Positions 25,220 to 34,658 of a stretch of 64,000 nucleotides of DNA are shown here, one piece after another. Where the stretch lies: assembly GCF_006227205.1 (NCBI RefSeq), contig NZ_VCNG01000003.1:186001-250000 (forward strand), given 5' to 3'. Position numbers and translations under genes: made by a program. Under the pieces are notes generated by a model. The model did not search any database. It had not been told where the DNA came from and saw nothing but the letters and a program-made list of their open reading frames with translations. The DNA is from Pseudomonas sp. ICMP22404. Lineage in GTDB: Bacteria; Pseudomonadota; Gammaproteobacteria; Pseudomonadales; Pseudomonadaceae. Positions within the stretch are counted from its first letter, which is position 1. Every line of letters begins with the position of its first letter.

Positions 25220-26545
25220 TCAAAGCGCCTGTTCAATCTGCACGGGATTCAAGACCCGGTCGCGACGCGCCAGCGGTTTGCTCGCGATGATCACCAACGC
25301 GGCGCAGAGAAACACGCAACCGACCGCGACGATGCCAGGGTTCATGCTCGCCGTTGATGTCTTCGCCCAACCGATCACCGCTGGCCCCCAGAAACCGCCG
25401 CACAGGCCGATGGTGTTGATCAGGGCGATGCCTCCCGCTGCCGCTTCGCCCTTGATCAACTCGGAGGGCATCGCCCACAAGACCGTGTAGGCCATGAACA
25501 TCATGGCGATCGCCAGCGTCAGCAGAACCATTGATAGCATCAGGTTCCCATCGGCAGAAGGATACAAAAGTATCAGTACCGCCCCGACGGCTGCCGGGAC
25601 CGCACAGTGGTAGCGACGCTCGCCGAAACGGTCTGAGCGGCGCCCGATCCAGTACATGCCGGCGCCCGCTGCCACGTAGGGAATGGCCGCGCACCACCCT
25701 AACTGCATCATGTCGTGGACACCTTGGGCCTTGAGGATTGCCGGCAACCAGAAGCTCATGGCGTAGATCGAAAAGATGATGCAGAAGTAGGCGCTCGCCA
25801 GGATGTAGATCCTGCGATCGCGCAACACCGCCCGGAACGAATGCGCGCCGCCAGGGGCGGTCCCCAGCTCACGCTGCAGCATCTGCTTTTCCTCGCCGCT
25901 CAGCCAGCGAGCCTCGGCCGGGTGGTTGCACAGGTAGAAATAGGCAAACACACCGAGCAGGACGCAGGGCAAGCCCTCGATCAGGAACATCCATTGCCAC
26001 CCGGCAAGCCCACCCACACCTTCGAATGTGGTGATCAGCCAGGCCGAAAGCGGCCCACCGATAATGCCGCCAGCGGGACCGGCGATGAATACGATCGCGA
26101 TGGCCCGGGCCATGCGCTTGGGGCCGTACCAGCAGGACAGGTAATAGATCATCCCCGGGGCGAATCCAGCTTCGAAGACCCCCAGCAGAAAACGCATGGC
26201 ATAGAACATCGGCACGTTGCGCACGAACAGCATGCAGGCCGAGGTGATGCCCCATAACACCAGGATGCGACTGAAGGTCTTTCGCGCTCCTACCCGGGGT
26301 AGCATCAGGTTGCTGGGCAGTTCGAACAGCACATAGCCCAGGAAGAACACCCCTGCCCCGACACCATAAGCGGCGTCGGACAGCCCGAGGTCGTTTTGCA
26401 TCTGCAACTTGGCGAAGCCGACATTGATGCGGTCCAGGTAGGCGAAAACGTAGCAAACGAACAGGAGTGGCAACAGGCGCCAATTGAGCTTGCGGTACAA
26501 CGTTGAAAGGGCTGCGCTGGGTACCGGATTCACGATGGTCGACAT
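25220..26545 (-). CDS. MFS transporter, anion:cation symporter (ACS) type
   Basis: 441 residues from ATG at 26545. Twelve hydrophobic segments; the first loop [20 protein letters not shown] and the motif A region [20 protein letters not shown] match the ACS family (phthalate, glucarate, tartrate and related organic anions). It is the first gene of the ALDH/creatininase-like group and divergent from a LysR gene. It likely imports the substrate of that group. Confidence 0.9.
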   Translation of the reverse strand: MSTIVNPVPSAALSTLYRKLNWRLLPLLFVCYVFAYLDRINVGFAKLQMQNDLGLSDAAYGVGAGVFFLGYVLFELPSNLMLPRVGARKTFSRILVLWGITSACMLFVRNVPMFYAMRFLLGVFEAGFAPGMIYYLSCWYGPKRMARAIAIVFIAGPAGGIIGGPLSAWLITTFEGVGGLAGWQWMFLIEGLPCVLLGVFAYFYLCNHPAEARWLSGEEKQMLQRELGTAPGGAHSFRAVLRDRRIYILASAYFCIIFSIYAMSFWLPAILKAQGVHDMMQLGWCAAIPYVAAGAGMYWIGRRSDRFGERRYHCAVPAAVGAVLILLYPSADGNLMLSMVLLTLAIAMMFMAYTVLWAMPSELIKGEAAAGGIALINTIGLCGGFWGPAVIGWAKTSTASMNPGIVAVGCVFLCAALVIIASKPLARRDRVLNPVQIEQAL

Positions 26546-26564
26546 GGGCGTCTCCAATTTTCTT

Positions 26565-26643
26565 GTTGCTCTGACGTGTCGAGGATGTTGCGCCGACGGC
26601 CTCAATAGCAGCAAGAGCAACTATGTTCGTGTAACGTTGCTCT
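26565..26643. promoter_or_regulatory. Three GTTGCTCT boxes between MFS and LysR genes
   Basis: GTTGCTCT occurs at 26565-26572 and 26636-26643 and inverted as AGAGCAAC at 26614-26621, all inside the 130-base divergent promoter region. The last two form an inverted repeat with a 14-base spacer. Probable binding sites of the adjacent LysR regulator. Confidence 0.5.
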
Positions 26644-26675
26644 ATGGGCAACGCAGATTCGAAAGGACAACAGCC

Positions 26676-27620
26676 ATGCGCGAGATCAACCAGCAACGCT
26701 TGCGGTATTTTCATGAGGTGCTGACCCACGGATCGATCCGTGGCGCAGCGGACAGCATCAACACCTCTCCCTCGGTGATCACCCGTCAGATCAAGTTGCT
26801 GGAAGAGGAATTGGGCGCCAGGCTGTTCGAGCGCCAGGCCCGTGGGGTCCAGCCCACCGAGGCAGCCGCGCACCTGCTGGAGTTCTGGCGCGGCTATCGA
26901 TCACATCAGGAGAAGCTCGAAGATCAGCTCCAGGCCATCAAGGGGCTGCAACAGGGACACGTGCGGGTGGTCATCAGCGAAGGCTACGTCGATACCCTGG
27001 TGGACCACGTGCTCGCACCGTTCTGCAAACAGTACCCCAGGCTCGACGTCAGGCTGGACATACTGCCCGTGGACGATGTCCTGAACGAAATCGCGGAAAA
27101 TCGCGCGCACATAGGCCTGGCCTACAACCCGCCTCCCCACGCTCACATCGATTACCACGCAACGTCCCGGCAGCCCATCATGCTGCTGGTTCGCCCGGAC
27201 CATCCGCTGGCCTTGAAAGGGACAATGGCCACCGTCGCCGACTTGCTCCACTGCCCACTGGTGCTGACGCCGCCAAGCTTCGGTATCGGCCACGCGCTGA
27301 AGATGCTCGAGTACGCCGAGAAAATCGAGATTCGTCCGGCGCTGGTCAGCAACTCCTTGGCCGCCCTCAAGCGCCTTGTCGCCAGCGGCGAGTTTGCCTC
27401 GCTATTGGGCGAAGTGGCGGCCTATCGGGAGATTGCACAAGGCAGCCTCACGGTGGTGGCCGTCGATCATCCTCTGTTCCAGGGGGTCGAGGCGAAACTG
27501 CTGGTGAAGTCCGGACGCCCGCTGGCGGCACCTGCCCAAGAGTTGCTGAACTGGATGTTGCAGCGGTTGCCAATGTTCGCGTCCGGCAACCCTGCACAAG
27601 AACCCGGTTCAGTCGTTTGA
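26676..27620 (+). CDS. LysR family transcriptional regulator
   Basis: 314 residues from ATG 26676 ([20 protein letters not shown]), preceded by AAAGGA. The helix-turn-helix includes [20 protein letters not shown]. The effector domain and the [20 protein letters not shown] segment resemble regulators of nitrogen or amino acid catabolism. Divergent from the MFS carrier. Its 3' end overlaps the creatininase gene by 12 bases tail to tail. Confidence 0.9.
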   Translation: MREINQQRLRYFHEVLTHGSIRGAADSINTSPSVITRQIKLLEEELGARLFERQARGVQPTEAAAHLLEFWRGYRSHQEKLEDQLQAIKGLQQGHVRVVISEGYVDTLVDHVLAPFCKQYPRLDVRLDILPVDDVLNEIAENRAHIGLAYNPPPHAHIDYHATSRQPIMLLVRPDHPLALKGTMATVADLLHCPLVLTPPSFGIGHALKMLEYAEKIEIRPALVSNSLAALKRLVASGEFASLLGEVAAYREIAQGSLTVVAVDHPLFQGVEAKLLVKSGRPLAAPAQELLNWMLQRLPMFASGNPAQEPGSVV

Positions 27621-28403
27621 AACCTGCGACTCGGCCCCGGCGAGCCTGAACTCCGACCGCACCGCCTGGACGATACCGCTGATGACATCCGCCACCAGCA
27701 ACTGCCCCTTCTCTGCGCTCGACCCCAGCGCGGATGACAGCACGCCGCTGGCCGGCACCCATTCGGTTCGGCTCGGGTACATGTCGTAGACCGGGAACTC
27801 GGCCGGGCCGTGATCGGGGATTTGGTCCAGGCACACCAGCTCCGGGTGGTAATGCAGCATCATCGACGTCTCGATGACTGCTGCGTGCTCCAGTGCGATG
27901 CCCGGAAAACCGTTCGGAAAGACCTTGTCGAGGGTCTGTGACTTCACGAACTCCCAGTGCTCCAGGCGCATGACCTCCAGCCCGGCCTCCGGGCCGATAT
28001 CCCGCATCGCCAGCTCGATGCCTTCGGTCACGAACCATTGGTTTTCATAGTGACCGATCACCAGGACCAGGCGCTTCACGCCATGGCGATGAAACTCGCG
28101 CACGGCATCGCGGACCATGGCGATCAGCGTCGCGCCATCCACGCTGGTGGTGCCGCAGAAGTGCTGCCCGCCTCCACACTTGGGCTGGGATTTATAGCCG
28201 TAGGACAAGGCCGGGGCGACCACACCGTCGATCTCCCGTGCCACGTCTTCACTGATTGCACTGGCGAGCAAGGCGTCGGTACCCAAGGGCAGATGGGGCC
28301 CGTGCTGCTCCGTGGCGCCGATAGGCAGCAAGACCACTGCGCCTGATCGCACTCGGCGCTCATAGTCCACCCAACTGATGTTATCCATCCGGACAGGGTT
28401 CAT
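27609..28403 (-). CDS. crnA: Creatininase (creatinine amidohydrolase)
   Basis: 264 residues from ATG at 28403 with AGGAG 7 bases upstream. The metal ligands known from Pseudomonas creatininase (Glu34, His36, Asp45, His120, Glu122) map to Glu32, His34, Asp43, His118 and Glu120 in [16 protein letters not shown] and IGHYENQWF. The signature [15 protein letters not shown] is also conserved. The enzyme interconverts creatinine and creatine. It is followed upstream by VOC and NCS1 permease genes on the same strand. No creatinase gene is in the window. Confidence 0.87.
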   Translation of the reverse strand: MNPVRMDNISWVDYERRVRSGAVVLLPIGATEQHGPHLPLGTDALLASAISEDVAREIDGVVAPALSYGYKSQPKCGGGQHFCGTTSVDGATLIAMVRDAVREFHRHGVKRLVLVIGHYENQWFVTEGIELAMRDIGPEAGLEVMRLEHWEFVKSQTLDKVFPNGFPGIALEHAAVIETSMMLHYHPELVCLDQIPDHGPAEFPVYDMYPSRTEWVPASGVLSSALGSSAEKGQLLVADVISGIVQAVRSEFRLAGAESQVSND

Positions 28404-28498
28404 GGTTCTACTCCTGTGTCGTTGCAAAGCGGCCAAGCCTGGACGCTAGGCTCTGTACCTAGTGGCGCCCAGGCGAAACCCGGTGATGCCGTGCGGGC

Positions 28499-29050
28499 TT
28501 ATGCCCGAGGCGGATACCAGGACTCCGGCTCCGGATAATCCCAATCGGCAGGAAAGGCGTAGGTTTCGAAGACCGTGGTGGTGTCGGCCTCGGTGCCGAA
28601 GAACGCGAAATGATTCACACCCATCCAGGAGCCGGACTGCACGCATTTGAAACCGCGCCGCTGCAATTCAGCGATACGTTCCTCGAACGGAATGTTGTTG
28701 CAGTCATAGGCAACGTGCTGGATCCCTTCGCCGTGTTTTTCCAGGAAGTCGGCGAAAATCGTCGGCCCGGACACCGGCTCCATCAGCTCCCAGACCATGT
28801 TTCCGGATTGGGCGAAGCAGACTTTCAGCACAAAATCGGCCGGTTCACCGTGGTACGTCTGGTTCTGGGTGTTTTCCGGGCTGAAGGTGTACACCCGCCA
28901 TGGACCGATCCCCAGCTTGAGCAAGCCGTCCATGGTGCGTTTGTGATCCCGGGTCACGATCGCGATCTCCACGACGTTGCCCAGGAACGCATCGATCTCG
29001 GCGCCGCCGCTCAGCGCAGCCAGCACATTGGTTTGTTCAAGATGAGACAT
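28499..29050 (-). CDS. VOC superfamily (glyoxalase-like) protein
   Basis: 183 residues from ATG at 29050, with AGAGG 9 bases upstream; a TTG at 29056 is too close to it. The two-module VOC pattern resembles methylmalonyl-CoA epimerase-like proteins: EIAIVTRDHKRTMDGLLKLG, GIQHVAYDCNNIPFEERIA and a C-terminal TTVFETYAFPADWDYPEPES. Candidate metal ligands are present but substrate is unknown. It lies between the creatininase and NCS1 permease genes, so a role in the same pathway is inferred. Confidence 0.82.
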   Translation of the reverse strand: MSHLEQTNVLAALSGGAEIDAFLGNVVEIAIVTRDHKRTMDGLLKLGIGPWRVYTFSPENTQNQTYHGEPADFVLKVCFAQSGNMVWELMEPVSGPTIFADFLEKHGEGIQHVAYDCNNIPFEERIAELQRRGFKCVQSGSWMGVNHFAFFGTEADTTTVFETYAFPADWDYPEPESWYPPRA

Positions 29051-29089
29051 TTGCAATAACCTCTTTAATGATGAATCGTTGCACAGCGC

Positions 29090-30520
29090 TTACTTGGCCA
29101 TCACTGACGAGCGAATAACTTCAGTGGGGCGCGAACGGTGCAATACGTAATAAATACCGCCGCCCACGCCAAACCCGGCCAACCAGGACAAATCAATTCC
29201 ACCCAATGCCATCGCAAGAGGGCCTTGCAGCGATTGAATGGTGCCTACCTGGAATAACCAGGCCGCCAACACCCCGACCGCCAGTGCAAATACCCCTCTC
29301 CAGTTCACATCGGTGCAGTTGCTTTCCGAGTGATGGCAGTAGAGCGACTTCAAATCGACCTGGCCCCGGCGAATCAGGAAAAAATCGACCAGGGTGATAC
29401 CCGCCCACGGACTGATCCACACCACGAAAAACACCATCAGGTTTTCAAAGGCGTGGACAAACTCGCCGGATTGCAGGAACAGATAGAGGATGAACAGCGC
29501 CACCAGGCCCGAGACCGTTGAAACCACCCAACGTGGGACGCGCAGGTCCAAGGACAAGGTGGCCAGCGCTGCCGAGTAGATGACCACGATGTTGGTCGCC
29601 ACCGGGCCATGGAGCAGCACCAGCAGGACCGGCAACGCCATGGTGCCGAAGACCGCAATGATCAGTTGCGCAGGGTCCGAGCCGGCCCCCGCGGAGGCAA
29701 TCGCCGCGCCCAGGAACGCCAGCCATACGGTGGGCAGGAACATGCCGAGGAACGTCGAGCGGAACACCTGCCCATCGGACAGTTTGCTCTGGGTGAAGCG
29801 GGTGTAGTCCGAAGCGTATACCAGCCACGAAATGCCCCAACCGATCCCGATCGCCGTCATGAGACTGCTCATGGCCGATAGCTTGCCGATGCCCTCGACG
29901 GTCGAACGCTGCCACTGGATATCCACGTGTGTGAAGGCCAGGCCGGTCATCACCACCATGATCAGCAGGATCACCGGCATGGTGTAGCGCTCGAAGCACT
30001 TGATGGCGTTGAACCCCCAGGCAGCGATCCCGACCTGCACGATCATGACGACCAGGGCAATGCCGTACTTGAGCTCCATGCCACCACTGATGCCGATTCT
30101 TTCCAGGGCGGCCACCGCAAGGTCCAGCACGATCCATGTGTTGGTCGCCACCCAGCCCATCGGCATCAGCACTTGCATGAGGGTCGGGAGGTAGGCACCA
30201 CGGCGGCCAAACGCCAGCCGGGACAGCACCATCTGCGGCACTCCCGTGCGGTGTCCCATGATGCAGATGCCGCCGAACAAGGCGGCGCCCAACAGGTTGC
30301 CGACCACAATGACCAGCAGGGTTTCGATCAGGCTCAGGCCCAGCTGGATACCGATGGCACCCAATACCCAGTTGATCGGCGCCACGTTCGCCCCTGCCCA
30401 GATCCAGAACTGGTCCAGGGGTGTAGAAGTACGATGGCTATCGGGCACGGGCTCGACACCGAGTGCATCATAGTTAGCCTCGTTGATTAAGCTGTTTTCA
30501 GATTCGCGACGCGTTGACAT
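29090..30520 (-). CDS. NCS1-family purine/cytosine permease-type transporter
   Basis: 476 residues from ATG at 30520 with GAGG 9 bases upstream. The N-terminal FWIWAGANVAPINWVLGAIG and about 12 transmembrane segments are typical of NCS1 proton/sodium symporters for nucleobases, hydantoins and related cyclic ureas. Linkage to creatininase suggests creatinine, a cyclic ureide-like compound, as the substrate. It would be the first gene of the three-gene minus-strand unit. Confidence 0.88.
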   Translation of the reverse strand: MSTRRESENSLINEANYDALGVEPVPDSHRTSTPLDQFWIWAGANVAPINWVLGAIGIQLGLSLIETLLVIVVGNLLGAALFGGICIMGHRTGVPQMVLSRLAFGRRGAYLPTLMQVLMPMGWVATNTWIVLDLAVAALERIGISGGMELKYGIALVVMIVQVGIAAWGFNAIKCFERYTMPVILLIMVVMTGLAFTHVDIQWQRSTVEGIGKLSAMSSLMTAIGIGWGISWLVYASDYTRFTQSKLSDGQVFRSTFLGMFLPTVWLAFLGAAIASAGAGSDPAQLIIAVFGTMALPVLLVLLHGPVATNIVVIYSAALATLSLDLRVPRWVVSTVSGLVALFILYLFLQSGEFVHAFENLMVFFVVWISPWAGITLVDFFLIRRGQVDLKSLYCHHSESNCTDVNWRGVFALAVGVLAAWLFQVGTIQSLQGPLAMALGGIDLSWLAGFGVGGGIYYVLHRSRPTEVIRSSVMAK

Positions 30521-30852
30521 TATTATTTTCCTCGCTGACCGGCGACCACCTGTATCGCCCGGATTCATTAAAGCGAGGTCTGCAAGTTTAAGTAATTGAC
30601 GATAACTAAAGCGTCCTTTAGAAAATTTGCCGCCTTGAGTTTTCCTCAAGCGCGCAAGACTTCCAGACATGAAACTAGCATTTCAGGGCTGAAAATAACG
30701 TCTTTTCAAAACAGTCCGAGCAAGAACAATCACTTGTTGAGTTTTATTTGATGTCGTTCAAATAAATATCAATAGTCGAACAACTGAACCCCATGGCCAA
30801 CTTGTCTCCGTCACTGAGGTAGTTCCACCTTGGTATTAACAGGAAACATGAC
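30521..30852. promoter_or_regulatory. 332-base AT-rich divergent promoter region
   Basis: No gene is seen. The stretch is clearly AT-richer than its surroundings, especially 30690-30790, and separates the NCS1 permease (minus) from the azoreductase (plus). It probably holds promoters in both directions; I cannot assign -10/-35 boxes with confidence. Confidence 0.4.
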
Positions 30853-31521
30853 ATGACCACCCTTCTTCACATTGACGCCAGCGCACGATCCGACCGCTCA
30901 CTGAGCCGTAAACTGTCCCAGGCCTTTGTCGAGGCGTGGCGTGAGCGCGATGCCAACACTCAGGTCATCACCCGTGACGTCGGCCGCAACCCACCGCCCT
31001 TCGTGACCGAAGCCTGGATTGCCGCAGTCTTTACCCCCGCAGAGCAGATGACGCCGCAAAAACGTGAGGAAATCCGCCTCTCGGACGAACTGATCGATGA
31101 GCTCGACCGCGCCGACGTCATCGTCATCGGCTCCCCGATGTACAACTACGGCATGCCCGCCGCGCTCAAGTCCTGGTTTGACAAGGTGATCCGAATCGGC
31201 AAAACCTTCACCTTCGACCTGGAGCGTGGCGACTACCCACTGGAACCGATCATGAGCGGCAAGAAACTGGTCATCCTGTCGTCCCGAGGCGAATTCGGGT
31301 TTGGCCCGGGTGGCGTTCGCGAGAACATGAACCACCTGGACACGCACATCCAGACGTGCGCGCACTACCTGGGCGTGAATGAAACCCATGTGATTTCCAT
31401 CGACTACCAGGAGTTTGCCGACGCTCGCCATGAAGCCTCCATCGCCAATGCCTTCGACGCCGTTCCGGTGCTGGTCCGGCAGATGATCGAGCAGAGACAA
31501 CACCAGGTGTCGCTGGCTTGA
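30853..31521 (+). CDS. azoR: FMN-dependent NADH-azoreductase
   Basis: 222 residues, slightly longer than the usual 200. It has a flavodoxin-like fold: HIDASARSDRSLSRKLSQAF binds FMN phosphate, and GSPMYNYGMPAALKSWFDKV is the family signature next to the flavin. The C-terminal part includes SSRGEFGFGPGGVRENMNHL. It reduces quinones and azo bonds with NADH. It is followed 38 bases later by an amidase gene, probably co-transcribed. Confidence 0.9.
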   Translation: MTTLLHIDASARSDRSLSRKLSQAFVEAWRERDANTQVITRDVGRNPPPFVTEAWIAAVFTPAEQMTPQKREEIRLSDELIDELDRADVIVIGSPMYNYGMPAALKSWFDKVIRIGKTFTFDLERGDYPLEPIMSGKKLVILSSRGEFGFGPGGVRENMNHLDTHIQTCAHYLGVNETHVISIDYQEFADARHEASIANAFDAVPVLVRQMIEQRQHQVSLA

Positions 31522-31559
31522 GCGTCCAGCACCGTCGCCTATTCGACAAGGGAGAACAC

Positions 31560-32915
31560 ATGATCACCATGTTGCAAACCGCCGAGCGATTGAGGCAAGG
31601 CCTGACGACACCCGAAGAGTTGGTCGCCTGCGCATTGGCCGCGGCGAAAGAAGCGCAGCCGGTGTTCATCTCCCTGCTGGAGCAACGCGCCCTCGACGCC
31701 GCCCGCGCGTCGACCCGGCGCTGGCAACAAGGCACCCCGTTGAGCGCCTTCGACGGCATTCCCTACGCGGTCAAAGACCTGCTGGACGTTGCCGGCAGCC
31801 GGACGACGGCCGGCTCCATCACGCGGGTCGACGCTGAAATCGCCGTCGAGGATGCGGCAGTCATCGCCGCCCTCACCGCGCAGGGCATGATCCCGCTGGG
31901 GAAAACCAACCTCGCGGAGTTCGCTTATTCCGGCCTGGGCCTGAACCCGCATTTCGGGACACCGACCTCAGCTGTCGTGGTCGATGAAACCCGCGTGCCC
32001 GGCGGCTCCTCCTCCGGTTCGGCCATCGCGGTTCAACGGGGCATCGTCACCAGCGCCATTGGCACGGACACCGCCGGCTCGATCCGCGTCCCGGCGGCGT
32101 TCAATGGCGTGGTCGGCTACAAGGCCTCGACAGGCCGATACAGCCAGCAAGGCGTTCACCCCCTCGCTGTCACGCTCGACAGCCTGGGCGCCTTCGCCCA
32201 CAGCGTGGCTGACTGCGCCGCGCTGGACAGGGCGATGCGCGGGATCAACGACGGGGGTTACCAGGCTGCGAGGCTTTCGGACCTGCGCATTGTGGTCGAC
32301 GAAGGTGTGTTGTCCGACCCGGCACTGCAACCAGCGGTACGGCAGAACCTTGTCGCCACGATGGAACGGCTGCGCGCCGCCGGGACCCAGGTTGAGTATC
32401 GAGCGGTAGCCGCCGTTGCCCGAACCCGTGAACTGATTGCCCGCTCGGGCTGGTTGGGCGCGATAGAAGCCTGGCGCCTGCTGGGCCCGATCGTGGAAAG
32501 CCCGCAGGGTGTCCGGATGGACAGACGCGTGCGCGCGCGCCTGCGTGCGGCCAAGGACATCGACTCGGCCACCGAGGCCAGGATCCGACAGTCACGTGAA
32601 GCACTGATGGCGGCCATCGAGCATGAGCTCGACGGTGCCTTCCTGGTCATGCCGACGGTCAAGCATGTCGCCCCGCCCATGGCGCCCCTGGAGCAAGACG
32701 ACGCGCTGTTCGCGGCGGTCAATCTGGAGACCTTGTCACTCACCATGATCGGCAGCCTGCTGGACATGCCGGGGGTCGCCCTCCCATCCGGCCAGGACAG
32801 CCTCGGGCTTGCCACCTCAGTGTTGTTCTCGACGACCCGGGATCGCGATGACCCACTGCTCAGCGCATGCCTGGCCATAGAGTCGGCCATGCTCGCGGAT
32901 GGCCTCAGGTGGTGA
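31560..32915 (+). CDS. Amidase-signature family hydrolase (AtzE-like)
   Basis: 451 residues from ATG 31560 with GGGAGA just upstream. The Ser-cisSer-Lys triad is visible: Lys72 in YAVKDLLDVAG, the cis-Ser in VPGGSSSGSAIA (150-154) and nucleophile Ser174 in GTDTAGSIRVPAA. The overall pattern resembles biuret/allophanate-type or indole-acetamide amidases, but a specific substrate cannot be given. It ends 11 bases inside the convergent LysR gene. Neighbouring creatininase and DUF1989 genes suggest a nitrogen-scavenging role. Confidence 0.85.
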   Translation: MITMLQTAERLRQGLTTPEELVACALAAAKEAQPVFISLLEQRALDAARASTRRWQQGTPLSAFDGIPYAVKDLLDVAGSRTTAGSITRVDAEIAVEDAAVIAALTAQGMIPLGKTNLAEFAYSGLGLNPHFGTPTSAVVVDETRVPGGSSSGSAIAVQRGIVTSAIGTDTAGSIRVPAAFNGVVGYKASTGRYSQQGVHPLAVTLDSLGAFAHSVADCAALDRAMRGINDGGYQAARLSDLRIVVDEGVLSDPALQPAVRQNLVATMERLRAAGTQVEYRAVAAVARTRELIARSGWLGAIEAWRLLGPIVESPQGVRMDRRVRARLRAAKDIDSATEARIRQSREALMAAIEHELDGAFLVMPTVKHVAPPMAPLEQDDALFAAVNLETLSLTMIGSLLDMPGVALPSGQDSLGLATSVLFSTTRDRDDPLLSACLAIESAMLADGLRW

Positions 32916-33846
32916 GCAACCGTTGATGTCCCGCCAGGTCATTGAGGGCATTGCCCCTGAATGACCTGGCCTCGTCCAGGAGCCATTCCCTGAACAGCAC
33001 CAGGCTGCGCCGCGGGTTGCCATGGCTGTTCTCGACCAAGTGATAGGTGAACCCCGCCAACACCGGTCCTTCAAGCCGCCGGATCCGCCCGGAACGCAGC
33101 TCATCATCAATCAGCACATCGCTGCACAACAAGGGCCCCAGGCCCTGCTCCAACGCATGCAGCGCCAGGGTTTCCTCGCTGTACCAGGAAATACGCAGAT
33201 CTGCGGCAGCATCGCGCTTGACCCCGGCCAGCCAGGCTGACCACGAGGGGGCTTCGAGTGCCTGGTTCTTCCATTTGAACGCCAGCAGCGGTCGATTAGG
33301 GAAATCGTTGATCGTTGCGTTGTGTTCCAGTGGGCAAATGCGCTTGTCCGCGACCGCGATGAACCTGTCTTCGAATAACACCGGCCCGCGCACATCGGCA
33401 TCGACCGGTCCATATCGGATCGCCAGGTCGACGGTTTCAGCACGCAGATCCACGACTTTTTCCGAGGCGTGGATGGACACCACGATGTTCGGATAAATCT
33501 CGTTGAACTTCGCCAGACGCGGCATGAGCCAACGTTCGGCGAAGGCCCGTGTGGTGGACACGTGGATGGCATCGCCCTCCTTTGCCCCGCCCAACAAGGC
33601 AAACGCCTGGGCAATCTGGTCGAAACCCTCGCGCAGCAACGGATAGATCGCCTTCCCGGCAGGCGTGAGGGTCACCATCCGGCCTCTTTCCAGGAGCTTC
33701 TGCCCCAAGCCTTCTTCCAGCTGGCGCACTTGATGGCTGACCGCGGCGACCGTCACCGAGAGCTCGTTCGCCGCGGCAGAAAAACTCTGGTGCCGTGCGA
33801 CCGCCTCAAACGCGCGCACGGAATTCAGAGGGGGGATTTTGCGCAT
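32905..33846 (-). CDS. LysR family transcriptional regulator, GcvA-like
   Basis: 313 residues from ATG at 33846. The start MRKIPPLNSVRAFEAVARHQ, then SFSAAANELSVTVAAVSHQV, is diagnostic of the GcvA/AmpR LysR branch. The effector domain contains VDLAIRYGPVDADVRGPVLF. Its target is probably the DUF1989 gene or the convergent amidase unit. Confidence 0.9.
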   Translation of the reverse strand: MRKIPPLNSVRAFEAVARHQSFSAAANELSVTVAAVSHQVRQLEEGLGQKLLERGRMVTLTPAGKAIYPLLREGFDQIAQAFALLGGAKEGDAIHVSTTRAFAERWLMPRLAKFNEIYPNIVVSIHASEKVVDLRAETVDLAIRYGPVDADVRGPVLFEDRFIAVADKRICPLEHNATINDFPNRPLLAFKWKNQALEAPSWSAWLAGVKRDAAADLRISWYSEETLALHALEQGLGPLLCSDVLIDDELRSGRIRRLEGPVLAGFTYHLVENSHGNPRRSLVLFREWLLDEARSFRGNALNDLAGHQRLLTT

Positions 33847-33931
33847 GGTTTTCTCCGGACACCCGACGGGTGCTTGCGACGTATTCAGTGTCCTGCCGGC
33901 GAGCAACAGGGGCCAGCAGGTTGGCGATCCG

Positions 33932-34546
33932 TCAGAGGATGCGGTAATGGACGTCCTGGGGCCGCATGCCGTTTACCGCCGTCACGTCCTGGGGGCAGGC
34001 GGACAGCACCACAATAGCGTCCATTTCCGCTTTGAGGCAGACATATTGTCCTGGCTTGCTGACAGGCTCGGCAAACTCGATGCGTCCATCTTCGTGCACC
34101 GGGACGTTCATGAAGAGGTTCAAGGGGCTCGGCGTATCAGGCGCCAACAGACCGATGGCCTCCAGGGCCAGGAAGAGGTTTTCGTTGCAGCTGGCGTGGT
34201 GGCCGACGACGCCCAGTTGAACATAGCGGGTCGGGTCACAGGCGGCGACCAGGGTGTCGTGGATGCCCGGCGTCGTGTCCTCGACCAGCGTCAGGATCCT
34301 GCGGCGCTTGTTGGTCAGCAAGCTGTCGCCTTCCCGTGGGTTGAGTTTCAACCAGAAGGGACGACTGTGCTCCATCGACATGGCTTCCTGCAGGTCGCTC
34401 GGGTTGAAGGCCCAGGTGTCCACCACCTGTTTGCCATGGGTGTTGATCACCTGGAGGGTCTGCCCCTGCCTCAACCGGAGCGCTACACCCTGCCGCGCTG
34501 GCAAGAGAAGCCGCTCACCGGGGGTCATCGAAGTCATCGTGTTCAT
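33932..34546 (-). CDS. DUF1989 / urea carboxylase-associated family protein
   Basis: 204 residues. The DUF1989 core is seen in LLLPARQGVALRLRQGQTLQ, the central HGKQVVDTWAFN and GVVGHHASCNENLFLALEAI with conserved His/Cys/Asn residues that could bind a metal. This family accompanies urea carboxylase and guanidine catabolism genes, where its members act as carboxyguanidine deiminase-related or accessory proteins. No urea carboxylase lies in the window. Divergent from a LysR gene at 34659. Confidence 0.82.
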   Translation of the reverse strand: MNTMTSMTPGERLLLPARQGVALRLRQGQTLQVINTHGKQVVDTWAFNPSDLQEAMSMEHSRPFWLKLNPREGDSLLTNKRRRILTLVEDTTPGIHDTLVAACDPTRYVQLGVVGHHASCNENLFLALEAIGLLAPDTPSPLNLFMNVPVHEDGRIEFAEPVSKPGQYVCLKAEMDAIVVLSACPQDVTAVNGMRPQDVHYRIL

Positions 34547-34658
34547 GTCGCGGTTTTCCTCTGCACTGATGGGCCTGCAATCAAGGAAAACACAGAAGAA
34601 AACCTCAAACCAATAATATAAAGTGGCTTCAGTATAAGTTGAATCTATAGGTCAACCC

